A stretch of 35,905 bases of DNA from Actinomycetes bacterium (GCA_021803025.1 JAJZQV010000022.1:1-35905); one strand, 5' to 3'; shown: positions 17,552 through 26,145, numbered from the stretch's first letter. A program made the numbers and translations. The notes: generated from the letters alone by a model not told the origin.

Positions 17552-17592
17552 GCACCACGCCCTCCCCGCTGGTGCCGGGGAGGGCGTGGTGC
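17552..17592 (-). terminator. Strong hairpin ending the rpsF-ssb-rpsR-rplI operon
   Basis: A perfect 16-bp stem (GCACCACGCCCTCCCC / GGGGAGGGCGTGGTGC) with a 9-nt loop begins 11 bases past the rplI stop. No T-run follows on the minus strand, so it is a U-less actinobacterial type of terminator or a processing/3'-protecting stem. It separates the ribosomal operon from the response-regulator gene downstream. Confidence 0.75.
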
Positions 17593-17602
17593 GGTGAGCG
17601 GC

Positions 17603-18052
17603 TCAGGCAGCCACGACGTCCACGGTGATGTGGGCGGTGACCGCATCGTGGAGCTTGATGCCGACCGTGTGGTTGCCGGTGGTCTTGATGGGCTTCGCGA
17701 TGACGACGGAGCGCTTGTCGAGGGCGGGGCCACCCGCCTTCTTCACAGCGGCCACAACATCGGCCGACGTGATCGCGCCGTACAGCTTGCCCTCGCTGGA
17801 GCCGGTACGAGCCGAGAGCGAGACGGGGAGCGCCTCGAGCTGGGTCCGTACCTGCTGGGCGTGCTCGATGCCGCGGATCTCGCGGGCGTCACGCGCACGC
17901 TGGATGCCGAGGATCTGCTTCTCCGCGCCCTTGGTCCACGCGATCGCGTAGCCCTGGGGCAGGAGGAAGTTGCGGCCGTAGCCGGGCTTCACGTCAACGA
18001 TGTCGCCGGCGATGCCGAGCTTGTTCACGGCGGCGGTCAGGATGAGCTTCAT
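17603..18052 (-). CDS. rplI: 50S ribosomal protein L9
   Basis: 149 aa, the standard length. The N-terminal RNA-binding domain contains [20 protein letters not shown], the family signature (residues 14-33); a central charged helix and a C-terminal domain ([15 protein letters not shown]) follow. L9 binds domain V of 23S rRNA and supports reading-frame fidelity. It is the last gene of the rpsF-ssb-rpsR-rplI operon, 17 bp behind rpsR with AAAGGAG in the spacer. A long hairpin follows it. Confidence 0.97.
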   Translation of the reverse strand: MKLILTAAVNKLGIAGDIVDVKPGYGRNFLLPQGYAIAWTKGAEKQILGIQRARDAREIRGIEHAQQVRTQLEALPVSLSARTGSSEGKLYGAITSADVVAAVKKAGGPALDKRSVVIAKPIKTTGNHTVGIKLHDAVTAHITVDVVAA

Positions 18053-18069
18053 GTCGCAGTGCTCCTTTC

Positions 18070-18309
18070 TCAGCGGGCGGTTGACGCGTAGGGCAGCAGG
18101 GCGAGCTCACGCGCGTTCTTCACGGCGATCGCGACCTTGCGCTGGTCCTGGACGGAGAGGCCGGTCACCCGGCGCGCACGGATCTTGCCGCGCTCCGAGA
18201 TGAACTTGCGCAGGGTGGCGACGTCCTTGTAGTCGACGTGGCCGATCCGCACCGACTTCATCGGGACGATCTTCTTCTTGCTCACAGGCTTGCGCTGTGG
18301 TGAGGCCAT
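18070..18309 (-). CDS. rpsR: 30S ribosomal protein S18, cysteine-free form
   Basis: 79 aa from ATG at 18309, preceded by AAGGAGAG. The core [20 protein letters not shown] and C-terminal ALLPYAST identify S18, a component of the 30S platform next to S6. The zinc-binding Cys positions of C+ S18 forms (CxxC before the DYKD block) are replaced by VPMKSVRIG, so this is a zinc-independent (C-) form although it sits in the main rpsF-ssb-rpsR-rplI operon. In mycobacteria the C- form is the alternative paralogue elsewhere, whereas in many Micrococcales the sole S18 is, as I recall, of this kind. An in-frame extension upstream to 18573 is antisense/shadow. Confidence 0.96.
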   Translation of the reverse strand: MASPQRKPVSKKKIVPMKSVRIGHVDYKDVATLRKFISERGKIRARRVTGLSVQDQRKVAIAVKNARELALLPYASTAR

Positions 18310-18382
18310 TGTGGTGCTCTCCTTCATGAGCCCGGCAGGTGCCGGAATGTGCCTTGCTCGCTCACGCGAGCGGATGTGTGTA

Positions 18383-18907
18383 TCAGAACGGGGGCTCGTC
18401 GGACTGTGCCGACGCCCACGGGTCGTTGTCCGGCTGACGCGGCTGCGAGCTCTGGCCGCTCCAGCCGCCGCCGCTCTCGTTGCCCGCGCGGTTGCCGGAC
18501 GAGCCCTGCCAGGCGCCGCCACCACCCTGGCCGCCGGAGCCGGCGGGGGTACGGGTGACCTTGGCCGTCGCATACCGAAGGGCCGGGCCGACCTCGTCGA
18601 CCTCGACCTCGAAGACCGTGCGCTTCTCGCCCGAGTTGGTCTCGTACGACCGGGACTTGAGCCGGCCGCTCACGAGGACCCGCATCCCCTTTTGGAGGGA
18701 CTCCGTGACGTTCTCGGCGTACTGGCGCCACACCTCGCAGCGGAGGAAGAGCGCCTCACCGTCGCGCCACTCGTTGGTCTGGCGGTCGAAGGTGCGCGGC
18801 GTCGAGGCCACGGTGAACGTGGCGACGGCCGAACCCGACGGCGTGAACCGGAGCTCGGGATCGGCGGTCAGGTTGCCGATGAGCGTGATGGGTGTCTCTC
18901 CAGCCAT
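18383..18907 (-). CDS. ssb: Single-stranded DNA-binding protein
   Basis: 174 aa from ATG at 18907, with GGAGGACC immediately upstream. The OB-fold domain covers residues 1-115 ([47 protein letters not shown]). A flexible Gly/Ser/Gln-rich linker (about 122-160) leads to the acidic interaction tip ending DEPPF, the equivalent of DDIPF, which recruits replication and repair proteins. Its position between rpsF and rpsR is the classic bacterial arrangement. The length is typical for actinobacterial main SSB. Confidence 0.97.
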   Translation of the reverse strand: MAGETPITLIGNLTADPELRFTPSGSAVATFTVASTPRTFDRQTNEWRDGEALFLRCEVWRQYAENVTESLQKGMRVLVSGRLKSRSYETNSGEKRTVFEVEVDEVGPALRYATAKVTRTPAGSGGQGGGGAWQGSSGNRAGNESGGGWSGQSSQPRQPDNDPWASAQSDEPPF

Positions 18908-18984
18908 GGAGGTCCTCCAGAACTCGTGGGTTGTCAGTGCCTAGCCTGCCGTGCGGCGAACCGCCCGGCGGACTTATGCACAGG

Positions 18985-19293
18985 TCACTTCGCGTCGGGC
19001 CGGAAGACCTTGTTGCGCAGGATCTTGTCGTCGAGCGTCAGCCGCCGGCTGAGCTCGTTCACAACAGCCGGCTCGCACGAGAGCTGGACGAAGACGTACA
19101 CGCCCTCGGTCTTGTACGCGTTCTGCGAGTCGTTCTTGATGCGGTAGGCGAGACGACGCCGTCCGGCGAGATCGGTGTTGGCAATGGTGCCGCCACCGTC
19201 GGTGATCACCTTCAGGTGGTTCTCGATGAGCGTTGGGACCTGGCGGTCGTCGACATCAGGGTCGACGATGACTGCCACTTCGTAGGAGCGCAT
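18985..19293 (-). CDS. rpsF: 30S ribosomal protein S6
   Basis: 102 aa from ATG at 19293, preceded by AGAGGAGG. Conserved S6 features are the N-terminal MRSYEVAVIVDPDVDD, GRRRLAYRIKN in the middle (S6 signature) and the C-terminal strand DDKILRNKVFR. It binds S18 in the 30S platform. It is the first gene of the operon, with 77 bp before ssb. A much longer in-frame upstream extension (to 20754) runs antisense through alanine dehydrogenase and is rejected. Confidence 0.97.
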   Translation of the reverse strand: MRSYEVAVIVDPDVDDRQVPTLIENHLKVITDGGGTIANTDLAGRRRLAYRIKNDSQNAYKTEGVYVFVQLSCEPAVVNELSRRLTLDDKILRNKVFRPDAK

Positions 19294-19635
19294 GCGCGAA
19301 TCAACCTCCTCTGGTCTTCGCGGCCACGAGCGTGTCCCGTGGCAGGAGGGCGGATGCAGCGGCCGGTCCCGATCTGCGGGCCGGCCGACGACCCAGGTTA
19401 GTCGTCGCCGCCTCGCGTTGTCGAACCAGCCGGGACCGCAAGGCTCCCCCCAAGTCAGACGAAGCCCTGCAGCCACCGCCGTTGCCTCACGGCTGCGAGC
19501 GACATGGTGGCGGTTGCCGGTTCCGCCCGGCGTCTCGGAAAGAGGAGTCTCATGTCGTTCGGGTGAGCCGGGTGACGGCGAGGGGGGTCCGCATGATCGA
19601 ATGCGGGTGTCGCGTCCCAGAGGCAAGGAGTCCCC
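19294..19635. other. 342-bp divergent intergenic region (rpsF / ald)
   Basis: It carries the start regions of the ribosomal operon (minus) and alanine dehydrogenase (plus). A possible minus-strand promoter is listed separately. Near the plus gene, AAGGAG at 19625-19630 is its ribosome-binding site. A short ATG frame on the minus strand (19455-19709) is not convincing. I saw no clear operator palindrome for ald regulation. Confidence 0.5.
19395..19425 (-). promoter_or_regulatory. Possible promoter of the rpsF operon
   Basis: On the minus strand, TTCGACA (near 19425-19419) and TAACCT (19400-19395) are spaced like -35 and -10 boxes of a housekeeping promoter, about 100 bases before the rpsF start. 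The -10 match (TAnnnT) is good; the spacer is 17-19 nt depending on which -35 hexamer is chosen. Confidence 0.35.
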
Positions 19636-20751
19636 ATGACCCGGATCGCCGTTCCCGCGGAGGTCAAGAACAACGAGTTCCGCGTGGCCATCACGCCCGT
19701 GGGCGTCAACGAGCTCGTCCGAGCCGGGCACGAGGTCTTCGTCCAGTCGGGAGCCGGCCTCGGCTCCTCGCTGTCCGACGACGACTTCGCCGCTCAGGGC
19801 GCACAGATCGTCGACGGCGCGGACGAGACCTGGCAGGCGGGCGAGATCGTGCTCAAGGTCAAGGAGCCCGTGGAGAGCGAGTACCACCGCCTGCGCGACG
19901 ACCTCACGCTCTTCACGTACCTGCACCTCGCCGCCGACCTTCCCGGCACTCAGGCGCTCCTCGCGGCGGGCACGACGGCGATCGCGTACGAGACCGTCCA
20001 GCTCCCGAGCGGGCTGCTGCCGCTGCTGTACCCGATGAGCGAGGTCGCGGGCTGCCTCGCGCCGCAGGTCGGTGCGCACGCGATGATGAAGCCCGAGGGC
20101 GGGATCGGCGTGCTCATGGGCGGCGTCGGCGGTGTCGCGAACGCGAGGATCGTCATCCTGGGCGCCGGTACGGCGGGACAGAACGCGGCCAACATCGCGC
20201 TCGGCATGGGGGCCGAGGTGACACTGCTGGACACCGACCTCGACAAGCTCCGCCTCACGTTCTGGCGGTACGACAACAGGGTCCGCCAGATCGCGTCGAG
20301 CGCGCTCGCGATCCGCCGCGAGGTGCTCGAGGCCGACATGGTCATCGGCACGGTGCTCGTACCGGGCGCGCGGGCGCCCAAGCTCGTGACCAACGACCTC
20401 GTCGCGCAGATGAAGCCCGGCTCGGTACTCGTCGACGTGGCGATCGACCAGGGCGGCTGCTTCGAGGACTCGCGCCCCACCACGCACGCGGACCCCACGT
20501 TCCCCGTGCACGGCTCGACGTTCTACTGCGTCGCCAACATGCCGGGCGCCGTTCCCCGCACCTCGACGTGGGCGCTGACCAACGCGACCCTTCCGTACGT
20601 GATCAAGCTCGCCGACATGGGCTGGCGCGATGCGCTGCGTGCCGACGCGTCGCTCGCGAAGGGCCTCAACACGCATGCCGGGGAGGTCACGTACAAGGCT
20701 GTCGCTGAGGCGTTCGGGCTCGAGTACCGCCCTGTGGAGTCGCTGCTCTGA
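19636..20751 (+). CDS. ald: Alanine dehydrogenase
   Basis: 371 aa from ATG, with AAGGAG upstream; this is the family's exact usual length. It catalyses reversible NAD-dependent oxidative deamination of L-alanine to pyruvate and ammonia. Features are the N-terminal IAVPAEVKNNEFRVAITP, substrate-binding/catalytic lysine in VLKVKEP (about 74-76), catalytic H97 in TYLHLAAD, the Rossmann loop GAGTAGQNAA (about 176-185), and the aspartate in VDVAIDQGGCFE. In mycobacteria ald is induced by alanine and by low oxygen; nothing in the upstream region allows me to claim that here. It is monocistronic. Confidence 0.97.
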   Translation: MTRIAVPAEVKNNEFRVAITPVGVNELVRAGHEVFVQSGAGLGSSLSDDDFAAQGAQIVDGADETWQAGEIVLKVKEPVESEYHRLRDDLTLFTYLHLAADLPGTQALLAAGTTAIAYETVQLPSGLLPLLYPMSEVAGCLAPQVGAHAMMKPEGGIGVLMGGVGGVANARIVILGAGTAGQNAANIALGMGAEVTLLDTDLDKLRLTFWRYDNRVRQIASSALAIRREVLEADMVIGTVLVPGARAPKLVTNDLVAQMKPGSVLVDVAIDQGGCFEDSRPTTHADPTFPVHGSTFYCVANMPGAVPRTSTWALTNATLPYVIKLADMGWRDALRADASLAKGLNTHAGEVTYKAVAEAFGLEYRPVESLL

Positions 20752-21085
20752 CACGGTGACGGGCGGCCGGCCCGGAGGCGAGCCTCTCGGCGAGGCCAGC
20801 GCGAACGCGGCCGAGGTCGTGACCTGCGGCGCATCCCGCCGATGTGGTCACGGCCCCGATATGGCTTCGCGCGCTTCGCGGCGCACTCCGCGCGGTCCCC
20901 GGCTGAAGGATCTGCCCCCAGATCCCGTCTGCGAGGACCGTAGGGGCCGACCCTGACATGCCCCGCATTCGGGAGAGTTTTCTCACGTTGACCGTGGCCC
21001 AGCATGCCGTCGAGGCCGGACGCCGGCGACACGACGGCTGCGGACCGGCTGAGGTCCCGGCGGGTTACTCGGCGAGAATGTACGG
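20752..21085. other. 334-bp gap between ald and mmuM
   Basis: It contains short GC-rich inverted repeats, for example GAGGC-GA-GCCTC at about 20777-20788, none convincing as a terminator. A TTGACC at about 20989 has no good -10 partner. GAGAATGT at 21074-21081, a few bases before the GTG of the next gene, looks like a -10 region and would make that gene leaderless. No coding frame is credible. Confidence 0.4.
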
Positions 21086-21943
21086 GTGATCATCGACGGG
21101 GGGCTCTCGAACGCGTTGGCCGACCGGGGGCACGTGCTCGCCGACGACCTGTGGACGGCTCGGCTGCTGCGTGACGCGCCCGAGGAGATCGTGGCCGTAC
21201 ACCGGGCGTACTTCGAGGCCGGGGCCGAGGTGGCGACGACGGCGAGCTACCAGGCGTCGGTCGGAGGGTTCACGGCTGCGGGCCTCAGCACGGCGGAGGC
21301 CGAGCGCCTCATCGTACGGTCGGTGCAGCTTGCGCGTGAGGCGGCGGCCGCCTTCCCGGGCGCGAAGGTAGCCGCCTCGGTCGGCCCGTACGGGGCGGTG
21401 CTGGGCGACGGCTCCGAGTACCGGGGACGGTACGGGCTCAGCGCGACGGCGCTGCGGGACTTCCACCGCCCCCGGATCGAGCTGCTCCTCTCCGCCGAGC
21501 CGGACCTGCTCGCCGTCGAGACGGTGCCTGACGTCGACGAGGCGGTGGTGCTCGCCGCACTGCTCGACGAGTACGGGACGCCTGCCTGGCTCTCGTACAC
21601 GGTCGCAGACGGGCTGACGCGCGCCGGACAGGCGCTCCAGGAGGCGTTCGCAGTCGCGGCCGGCGTCGACTGCATCATCGCGACGGGCGTGAACTGCTGT
21701 GCACCGGGCGACGTGCTCGAGGCGGTGCAGACTGCGGTCGCGACGTCCGGTAAGCCGGCGATCGCGTACCCGAACTCCGGCGAGACCTGGGATGCGGAGA
21801 ACCACCGCTGGGTCGGTGCGGGGTCGTACGACCTCTCGCTCGTCCCGGCCTGGCGCGCCGCCGGGGCCGCGCACATCGGCGGGTGCTGCCGCGTCGGCCC
21901 GGCGGCGATCGCGGCCCTCGCCGCGCTGCCGGGGGTTCGCTGA
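21086..21943 (+). CDS. mmuM: Homocysteine S-methyltransferase
   Basis: 285 aa from GTG at 21086. It transfers a methyl group from S-methylmethionine (or S-adenosylmethionine) to homocysteine, giving methionine. The zinc ligands are visible: one cysteine in ATGVNCCAP and the adjacent pair in IGGCCRVGP near the C-terminus. The N-terminal block IIDGGLSNALADRG and TTASYQASVGGF are typical of MmuM/BHMT-type barrels. There is no ribosome-binding site, but a -10-like GAGAATGT lies just upstream, so a leaderless transcript is likely. No permease gene (mmuP) is adjacent. The gene is convergent with pyruvate carboxylase, with palindrome copy 2 between them. Confidence 0.92.
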   Translation: MIIDGGLSNALADRGHVLADDLWTARLLRDAPEEIVAVHRAYFEAGAEVATTASYQASVGGFTAAGLSTAEAERLIVRSVQLAREAAAAFPGAKVAASVGPYGAVLGDGSEYRGRYGLSATALRDFHRPRIELLLSAEPDLLAVETVPDVDEAVVLAALLDEYGTPAWLSYTVADGLTRAGQALQEAFAVAAGVDCIIATGVNCCAPGDVLEAVQTAVATSGKPAIAYPNSGETWDAENHRWVGAGSYDLSLVPAWRAAGAAHIGGCCRVGPAAIAALAALPGVR

Positions 21944-22075
21944 GGGGCCGCCGGCAGCCAGGGCTGACGTCGCCGGCAGCAGTGTGGTGAGGGGCGCGCT
22001 CACCCCGAAGAGCGCGGCCGACGCCAGCGCGCTCCTCACGCGGTCGTTGCGCCGCGCGTGGGCGGTGGTGCGGTG

Positions 22076-22167
22076 TCGGTTCACCATGTTAAGTGGGCAC
22101 GTTGTACGTTCTCATGGCAAATCGGCCATGAGAACCTCCTGTTCACCCACTTAACATGGTGAACCGA
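22076..22167. repeat. 92-bp nested palindromic element, copy 2
   Basis: The outer arms are perfect over 22 bases at the tips: TCGGTTCACCATGTTAAGTG (22076 on) against CACTTAACATGGTGAACCGA (to 22167), extending two further GG/CC pairs inward. The inner hairpin has an 11-bp perfect stem GTTCTCATGGC / GCCATGAGAAC with loop AAATCG (about 22108-22135). It aligns without gaps to the copies at 6-97 and 33078-33169. It sits in the 250-bp space between the convergent mmuM (ends 21943) and pyc (ends 22194) genes, so it would be transcribed from either side as the same hairpin. Confidence 0.9.
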
Positions 22168-22193
22168 CCACGCCGCCGACCCCCTGGGGGGTC

Positions 22194-25100
22194 TCAGGGG
22201 GCGACCACCAGCAGGAGGTCGCCGCCCTCCACGGCCTGGGCGTGGTGGATGGCGAGGCGCTGCACCGTGCCGGCGACCGGAGAGGTGATGGCAGCCTCCA
22301 TCTTCATCGCCTCGATGGTCGCGACCTGCTGGCCGGCGGTGATGACGTCCCCCTCGGACACGATGAGGGTCACGACGCCGGCGAACGGCGCGGGGACGTG
22401 GCCCGGGTTCTTGGGGTCCGCCTTCTCTTTCACCGCGACGGTCGGCTTCACGGACTCGTCGCGGACGGTGACGACGCGCATCTGGCCGTTCATGAGGCAC
22501 ACGACCTGACGCATGCCGTGCTCGTCCGGCTCACCGATCGAGTGCAGGCTCATGAGCAGCGTCTTGCCGCGCTCGATCGGGACGGCGTGCTCCTCTCCGA
22601 CGACCATGCCGTGCAGGAACTGCCGTGTCGTGAGCACGATGAGCTCGCTGTACAGCTCCACCGCGTCCTCGTAGTCCTTGGTCGGACCTGGGAACAGCAG
22701 CCGGTTGAGCGTCCGGCGGGGATCCGCCTTGAGCGCCGCCTCGTCCTCTGCCGAGAGCTCGGTGACGACGGGCTTCGTCACGCGGCCGACGAGCGCCTTG
22801 GTCCGGAACGGCTCGGGCCAGCCGCCCGGCGGGTCCCCGAGGTCGCCGTTAAGGAAGCCGATGACGGACTCCGGGATGTCGTACGCGCCCGGGTTGGCCT
22901 CGAAGTCGGCCGGGTCGGCGTTCGCCCCGACGAGAGCCAGGGCGAGGTCGCCGACGACCTTGGAGGACGGCGTGACCTTCACGATGTTGCCGAGGATCTT
23001 GTTCGCCGCCGCGTACATGTCCTCGATCGCCTCGAACCGGTTCCCCAGGCCGAGCGACATGGCCTGCTGGCGCAGGTTCGACAGCTGGCCGCCGGGGATC
23101 TCGTGGTGGTACACGCGGCCGGTCGGGCCGGGAAGCCCCGACTCGAACGGGCCGTACAGGAGACGGACGGCCTCGAAGTACGGCTCGAGCGATGCGGCTG
23201 CCTCGAGGGACAGGCCCGTCGGCCGGTCCGTACCGTCCGTCGCGGCGATGAGCGCCGACATCGACACCTGGCTCGTCGTCCCCGCCCACGCGGCGTTCGC
23301 GACGTCGACCGCGTCGACCCCGGAATCGATCGCGGCGAGCAGGGTGCCGAGCTGACCGCCGGCCGTGTCGTGCGTGTGGAGGTGCACGGGCAGGTCGAAC
23401 CGCTCGCGCAGCGCCTTGACGAGGACCTTGGCCGCCGGAGCCCGCAGCAGGCCGGCCATGTCCTTGATGGCCAGGATGTGGGCGCCCGCCTCGACGAGCT
23501 GCTCCGCGAGGCGCAGGTAGTAGTCGAGCGTGTAGAGCTTCTCCCGCGGCGACAGCATGTCGCCCGTGTAGCAGAGTGCCGCCTCCGCGACGCCGTACGG
23601 TGTCTCGCGCACGGCCTCGATCGCCGGCCGGATCTGGTCGACGTTGTTGAGGGCGTCGAAGATGCGGAAGATGTCGACGCCGGTCGCGGCCGCCTCGCGG
23701 ACGAACGCACGTGTCACGGCCAGCGGGTACGGGGTGTACCCGACGGTGTTCCGGCCGCGCAGCAGCATCTGCAGCGGGATGTTGGGCATGAGCTCATGCA
23801 GCTGCGCGAGCCGGGTCCAGGGGTCCTCCTTGAGGAAGCGGAGCGCCACGTCGTACGTGGCCCCGCCCCAGGCCTCCATCGACCACAGGCCCGGCAGCAT
23901 GCGGGCGACGTGCGGCGCGACGTTGATCAGGTCGCGCGTGCGTACCCGCGTCGCGAGCAGGGACTGGTGGGCGTCCCGGAAGGTCGTGTCCGTGACGGCG
24001 ACGGTCGTACGGTCGCGCAGCGCCTTCGCGAACCCCTGAGCGCCGAGGCGTACGAGCTCGTCGCGGGACCCGGCGGGCGGCGGCGCGTTGAGCGCCTCGC
24101 CGAGGTCGGGGAGCTTCTCCCTGGCGACGATGGGAGTGCGGGGCTCGCCGTAGGGCTTGTTGAGGCTCACGCTCGCCAGGTACGTCAGCAGCTTCGTCGC
24201 GCGGTCGGCGGGGACCGGGTGGTCCACGAGGTGGGGCCGCTCGTCGATGAAGCCGGTCGTCACGCGGCCGGCGAGGAAGTCGGGGTCGGCGAGGACGGCC
24301 TCGAGGAAGCCGATGTTCGTCGACACCCCCCGGATCCGGAACTCGCTGAGCGCGCGCGCCGCGCGACGTACAGCCGTCTGGAAGTCATGGCCGCGGCACG
24401 TGAGCTTGACGAGCATCGAGTCGAAGTGGGCGCCGATCTCGGAGCCGGTGAACACGGTGCCGCCGTCGAGACGGATGCCCGCGCCGCCCGGAGAGCGGTA
24501 CGTGGTGAGCGTGCCCGTGTCCGGCCGGAAGCCGTTCGACGGGTCCTCCGTGGTGATCCGGCACTGCAGCGCCGCCCCCCGCACCTGTACCGTGTCCTGG
24601 CTCAGGCCGAGGTCGGCGAGGGTCTCGCCCGCGGCGATCCGGATCTGGCTGGACACGAGGTCGACGTCGGTGACCTCCTCGGTGACGGTGTGCTCGACCT
24701 GGATGCGCGGGTTCATCTCGATGAACACGTACCGGCCGTCCTCGCCGAGCAGGAACTCGACGGTACCGGCGTTGACGTAGCCGATGTGCCGGGCGAACGC
24801 GACGGCGGAGTCGCAGATCCGCTGGCGGAGTTCCGGGTCCAGGTTCTGGGCCGGGGCCATCTCGATGACCTTCTGGTGGCGGCGCTGCAGGGAGCAGTCC
24901 CGCTCGTACAGGTGGATGACCTCGCCGGTCGCGTCGGCGAGGATCTGCACCTCGATGTGGCGCGGCCGGACAACCGCCTCCTCCAGGTACATGCGCGGGT
25001 CCCCGAAGGCCGACTGCGCCTCGCGCATCGCCTCGGTGAGGGCGGCCTCGAGCGCGTCGGCGGACTCGACGCGCCGCATCCCGCGACCGCCACCGCCGGA

Positions 25101-25580
25101 CACGGCCTTGACGAAGACAGGGAACCCGATCTGGTCGGCGCGGCCGAGGAGGGTGGCCACGTCGTCGGAGGGCTCGGTACTCCGCAGCGTGGGCAGTCCG
25201 GCCTCGCGGGCGGCCGCGATGGCACGCGCCTTGTTGCCGGCCAGCTTGAGCACGTCGTGGCCCGGCCCGACGAACGTGATGCCCGCATCGACGCAGGCCT
25301 GGGCGAGGTCGGGGTTCTCCGAGAGGAAGCCGTAGCCCGGGTAGATGGCGTCGGCGCCCGCTTCGACGGCGGCGCCCACGATGCCCGCCACGTCCAGGTA
25401 TGCGCGGACCGGGTGGCCCACCTCGCCGATCTGGTACGACTCGTCTGCCTTGAGCCGGTACTCGCTCAGCCGGTCCTCGAACGGGAAGACAGCGACGGTC
25501 GTGATGCCCAGCTCGGTCGCGGCACGGAAGGCGCGTACCGCGATCTCCCCGCGGTTGGCCACCAGAATCTTGCGGAACAT
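22194..25580 (-). CDS. pyc: Pyruvate carboxylase
   Basis: 1128 aa from ATG at 25580, preceded by an excellent GAGGAGG. The single-chain enzyme carboxylates pyruvate to oxaloacetate with ATP and biotin. Domains in order are biotin carboxylase (about 1-450; FRKILVANRGEIAVRAFRA, glycine loop KAVSGGGGRGMR, EMNPRIQVEHTVTEEV), carboxyltransferase barrel (about 530-810; DTTFRDAHQSLLATR, metal-binding HLHTHDTAGGQ, catalytic lysine in AIKDMAG) and the biotin carrier domain with biotinyl lysine K1093 in EAMKMEA, 35 residues from the end. Length equals mycobacterial Pyc. It is anaplerotic and monocistronic here. A start 11 codons upstream (25613) is less likely. Confidence 0.98.
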   Translation of the reverse strand: MFRKILVANRGEIAVRAFRAATELGITTVAVFPFEDRLSEYRLKADESYQIGEVGHPVRAYLDVAGIVGAAVEAGADAIYPGYGFLSENPDLAQACVDAGITFVGPGHDVLKLAGNKARAIAAAREAGLPTLRSTEPSDDVATLLGRADQIGFPVFVKAVSGGGGRGMRRVESADALEAALTEAMREAQSAFGDPRMYLEEAVVRPRHIEVQILADATGEVIHLYERDCSLQRRHQKVIEMAPAQNLDPELRQRICDSAVAFARHIGYVNAGTVEFLLGEDGRYVFIEMNPRIQVEHTVTEEVTDVDLVSSQIRIAAGETLADLGLSQDTVQVRGAALQCRITTEDPSNGFRPDTGTLTTYRSPGGAGIRLDGGTVFTGSEIGAHFDSMLVKLTCRGHDFQTAVRRAARALSEFRIRGVSTNIGFLEAVLADPDFLAGRVTTGFIDERPHLVDHPVPADRATKLLTYLASVSLNKPYGEPRTPIVAREKLPDLGEALNAPPPAGSRDELVRLGAQGFAKALRDRTTVAVTDTTFRDAHQSLLATRVRTRDLINVAPHVARMLPGLWSMEAWGGATYDVALRFLKEDPWTRLAQLHELMPNIPLQMLLRGRNTVGYTPYPLAVTRAFVREAAATGVDIFRIFDALNNVDQIRPAIEAVRETPYGVAEAALCYTGDMLSPREKLYTLDYYLRLAEQLVEAGAHILAIKDMAGLLRAPAAKVLVKALRERFDLPVHLHTHDTAGGQLGTLLAAIDSGVDAVDVANAAWAGTTSQVSMSALIAATDGTDRPTGLSLEAAASLEPYFEAVRLLYGPFESGLPGPTGRVYHHEIPGGQLSNLRQQAMSLGLGNRFEAIEDMYAAANKILGNIVKVTPSSKVVGDLALALVGANADPADFEANPGAYDIPESVIGFLNGDLGDPPGGWPEPFRTKALVGRVTKPVVTELSAEDEAALKADPRRTLNRLLFPGPTKDYEDAVELYSELIVLTTRQFLHGMVVGEEHAVPIERGKTLLMSLHSIGEPDEHGMRQVVCLMNGQMRVVTVRDESVKPTVAVKEKADPKNPGHVPAPFAGVVTLIVSEGDVITAGQQVATIEAMKMEAAITSPVAGTVQRLAIHHAQAVEGGDLLLVVAP

Positions 25581-25728
25581 CACCCTCCTCGAGGCGTCGT
25601 ACGCGGCAGCCACAACCTACCCGGCCACGGCGGTACGGACGAGGCTTCCACCGCCTGGGAGGACGTTGGGGCGTCCTGCAGGGGACGTCCACGTCCCTTC
25701 GCGGCGCAGCGGGATGGCGTGGGCCGGT

Positions 25729-26145
25729 TCAGGCCTCCATGGCGCGGAGCGCGCCCTCGGCGGCGGAGAGGACCTCGTACCAGCGCGGGTGCTCGAGGTA
25801 CGCGATGTCCGGCGCGTCCCCGAGCTCGAGGATCAGGGCACCGAGCTGCCGGCCCAGCACCCGCATGGCCGGGACCTCGCTGGCGCGCAGCACCGAGCCC
25901 ACGGCGCGGTCGGGGCGCGGGAGGATCTCGCACTCGTCGTACAGGCAGGCCAGGTGCTCGGCGAGCGAGTCGTAGTCGTCGTCGCCGGCCACGTCCTTGC
26001 CCCAGTGCCGCTGCTGGTGGCTCTCGTCCGCGAGGGCGGACAGAGTCACCCACACGTCGAGCCGCATGGCGGGATACCGCACCGACTGGCCCTGCGCGAC
26101 GACGTCGGCCTCACGCGCTTCCAAGGAGCTGAAGGTGATGCTCAT
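25729..26145 (-). CDS. SCO4402-like conserved actinobacterial protein
   Basis: 138 aa from ATG at 26145; a start at 26181 is possible but less likely. The protein is acidic, soluble, and has no membrane segment. The arrangement RYPAMRLDVWVTLSALADES..., then CLYDECEILPRPDRAVGSVL and a C-terminal LGALILELGDAPDIAYLEHP matches, from memory, proteins annotated as the SCO4402 family, which have no known function. It lies between pyc and the uracil-DNA glycosylase gene on the same strand, with over 140 bp to each, so it is probably transcribed alone. Confidence 0.7.
   Translation of the reverse strand: MSITFSSLEAREADVVAQGQSVRYPAMRLDVWVTLSALADESHQQRHWGKDVAGDDDYDSLAEHLACLYDECEILPRPDRAVGSVLRASEVPAMRVLGRQLGALILELGDAPDIAYLEHPRWYEVLSAAEGALRAMEA

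Noticed and set aside
19294-20754. In-frame N-terminal extension of rpsF across the alanine dehydrogenase region
   Set aside because: S6 starts at MRSYEVAV with a strong ribosome-binding site; the extension is antisense to ald.
20940-21085. Riboswitch or S-box upstream of mmuM
   Set aside because: No conserved SAM- or B12-riboswitch core was visible, and the -10-like sequence adjacent to the GTG leaves no leader.
22242-26132. 1296-codon plus-strand open frame opposite pyruvate carboxylase
   Set aside because: High-GC antisense shadow of pyc and the SCO4402-like gene; low-complexity Arg/Asp/Leu composition.
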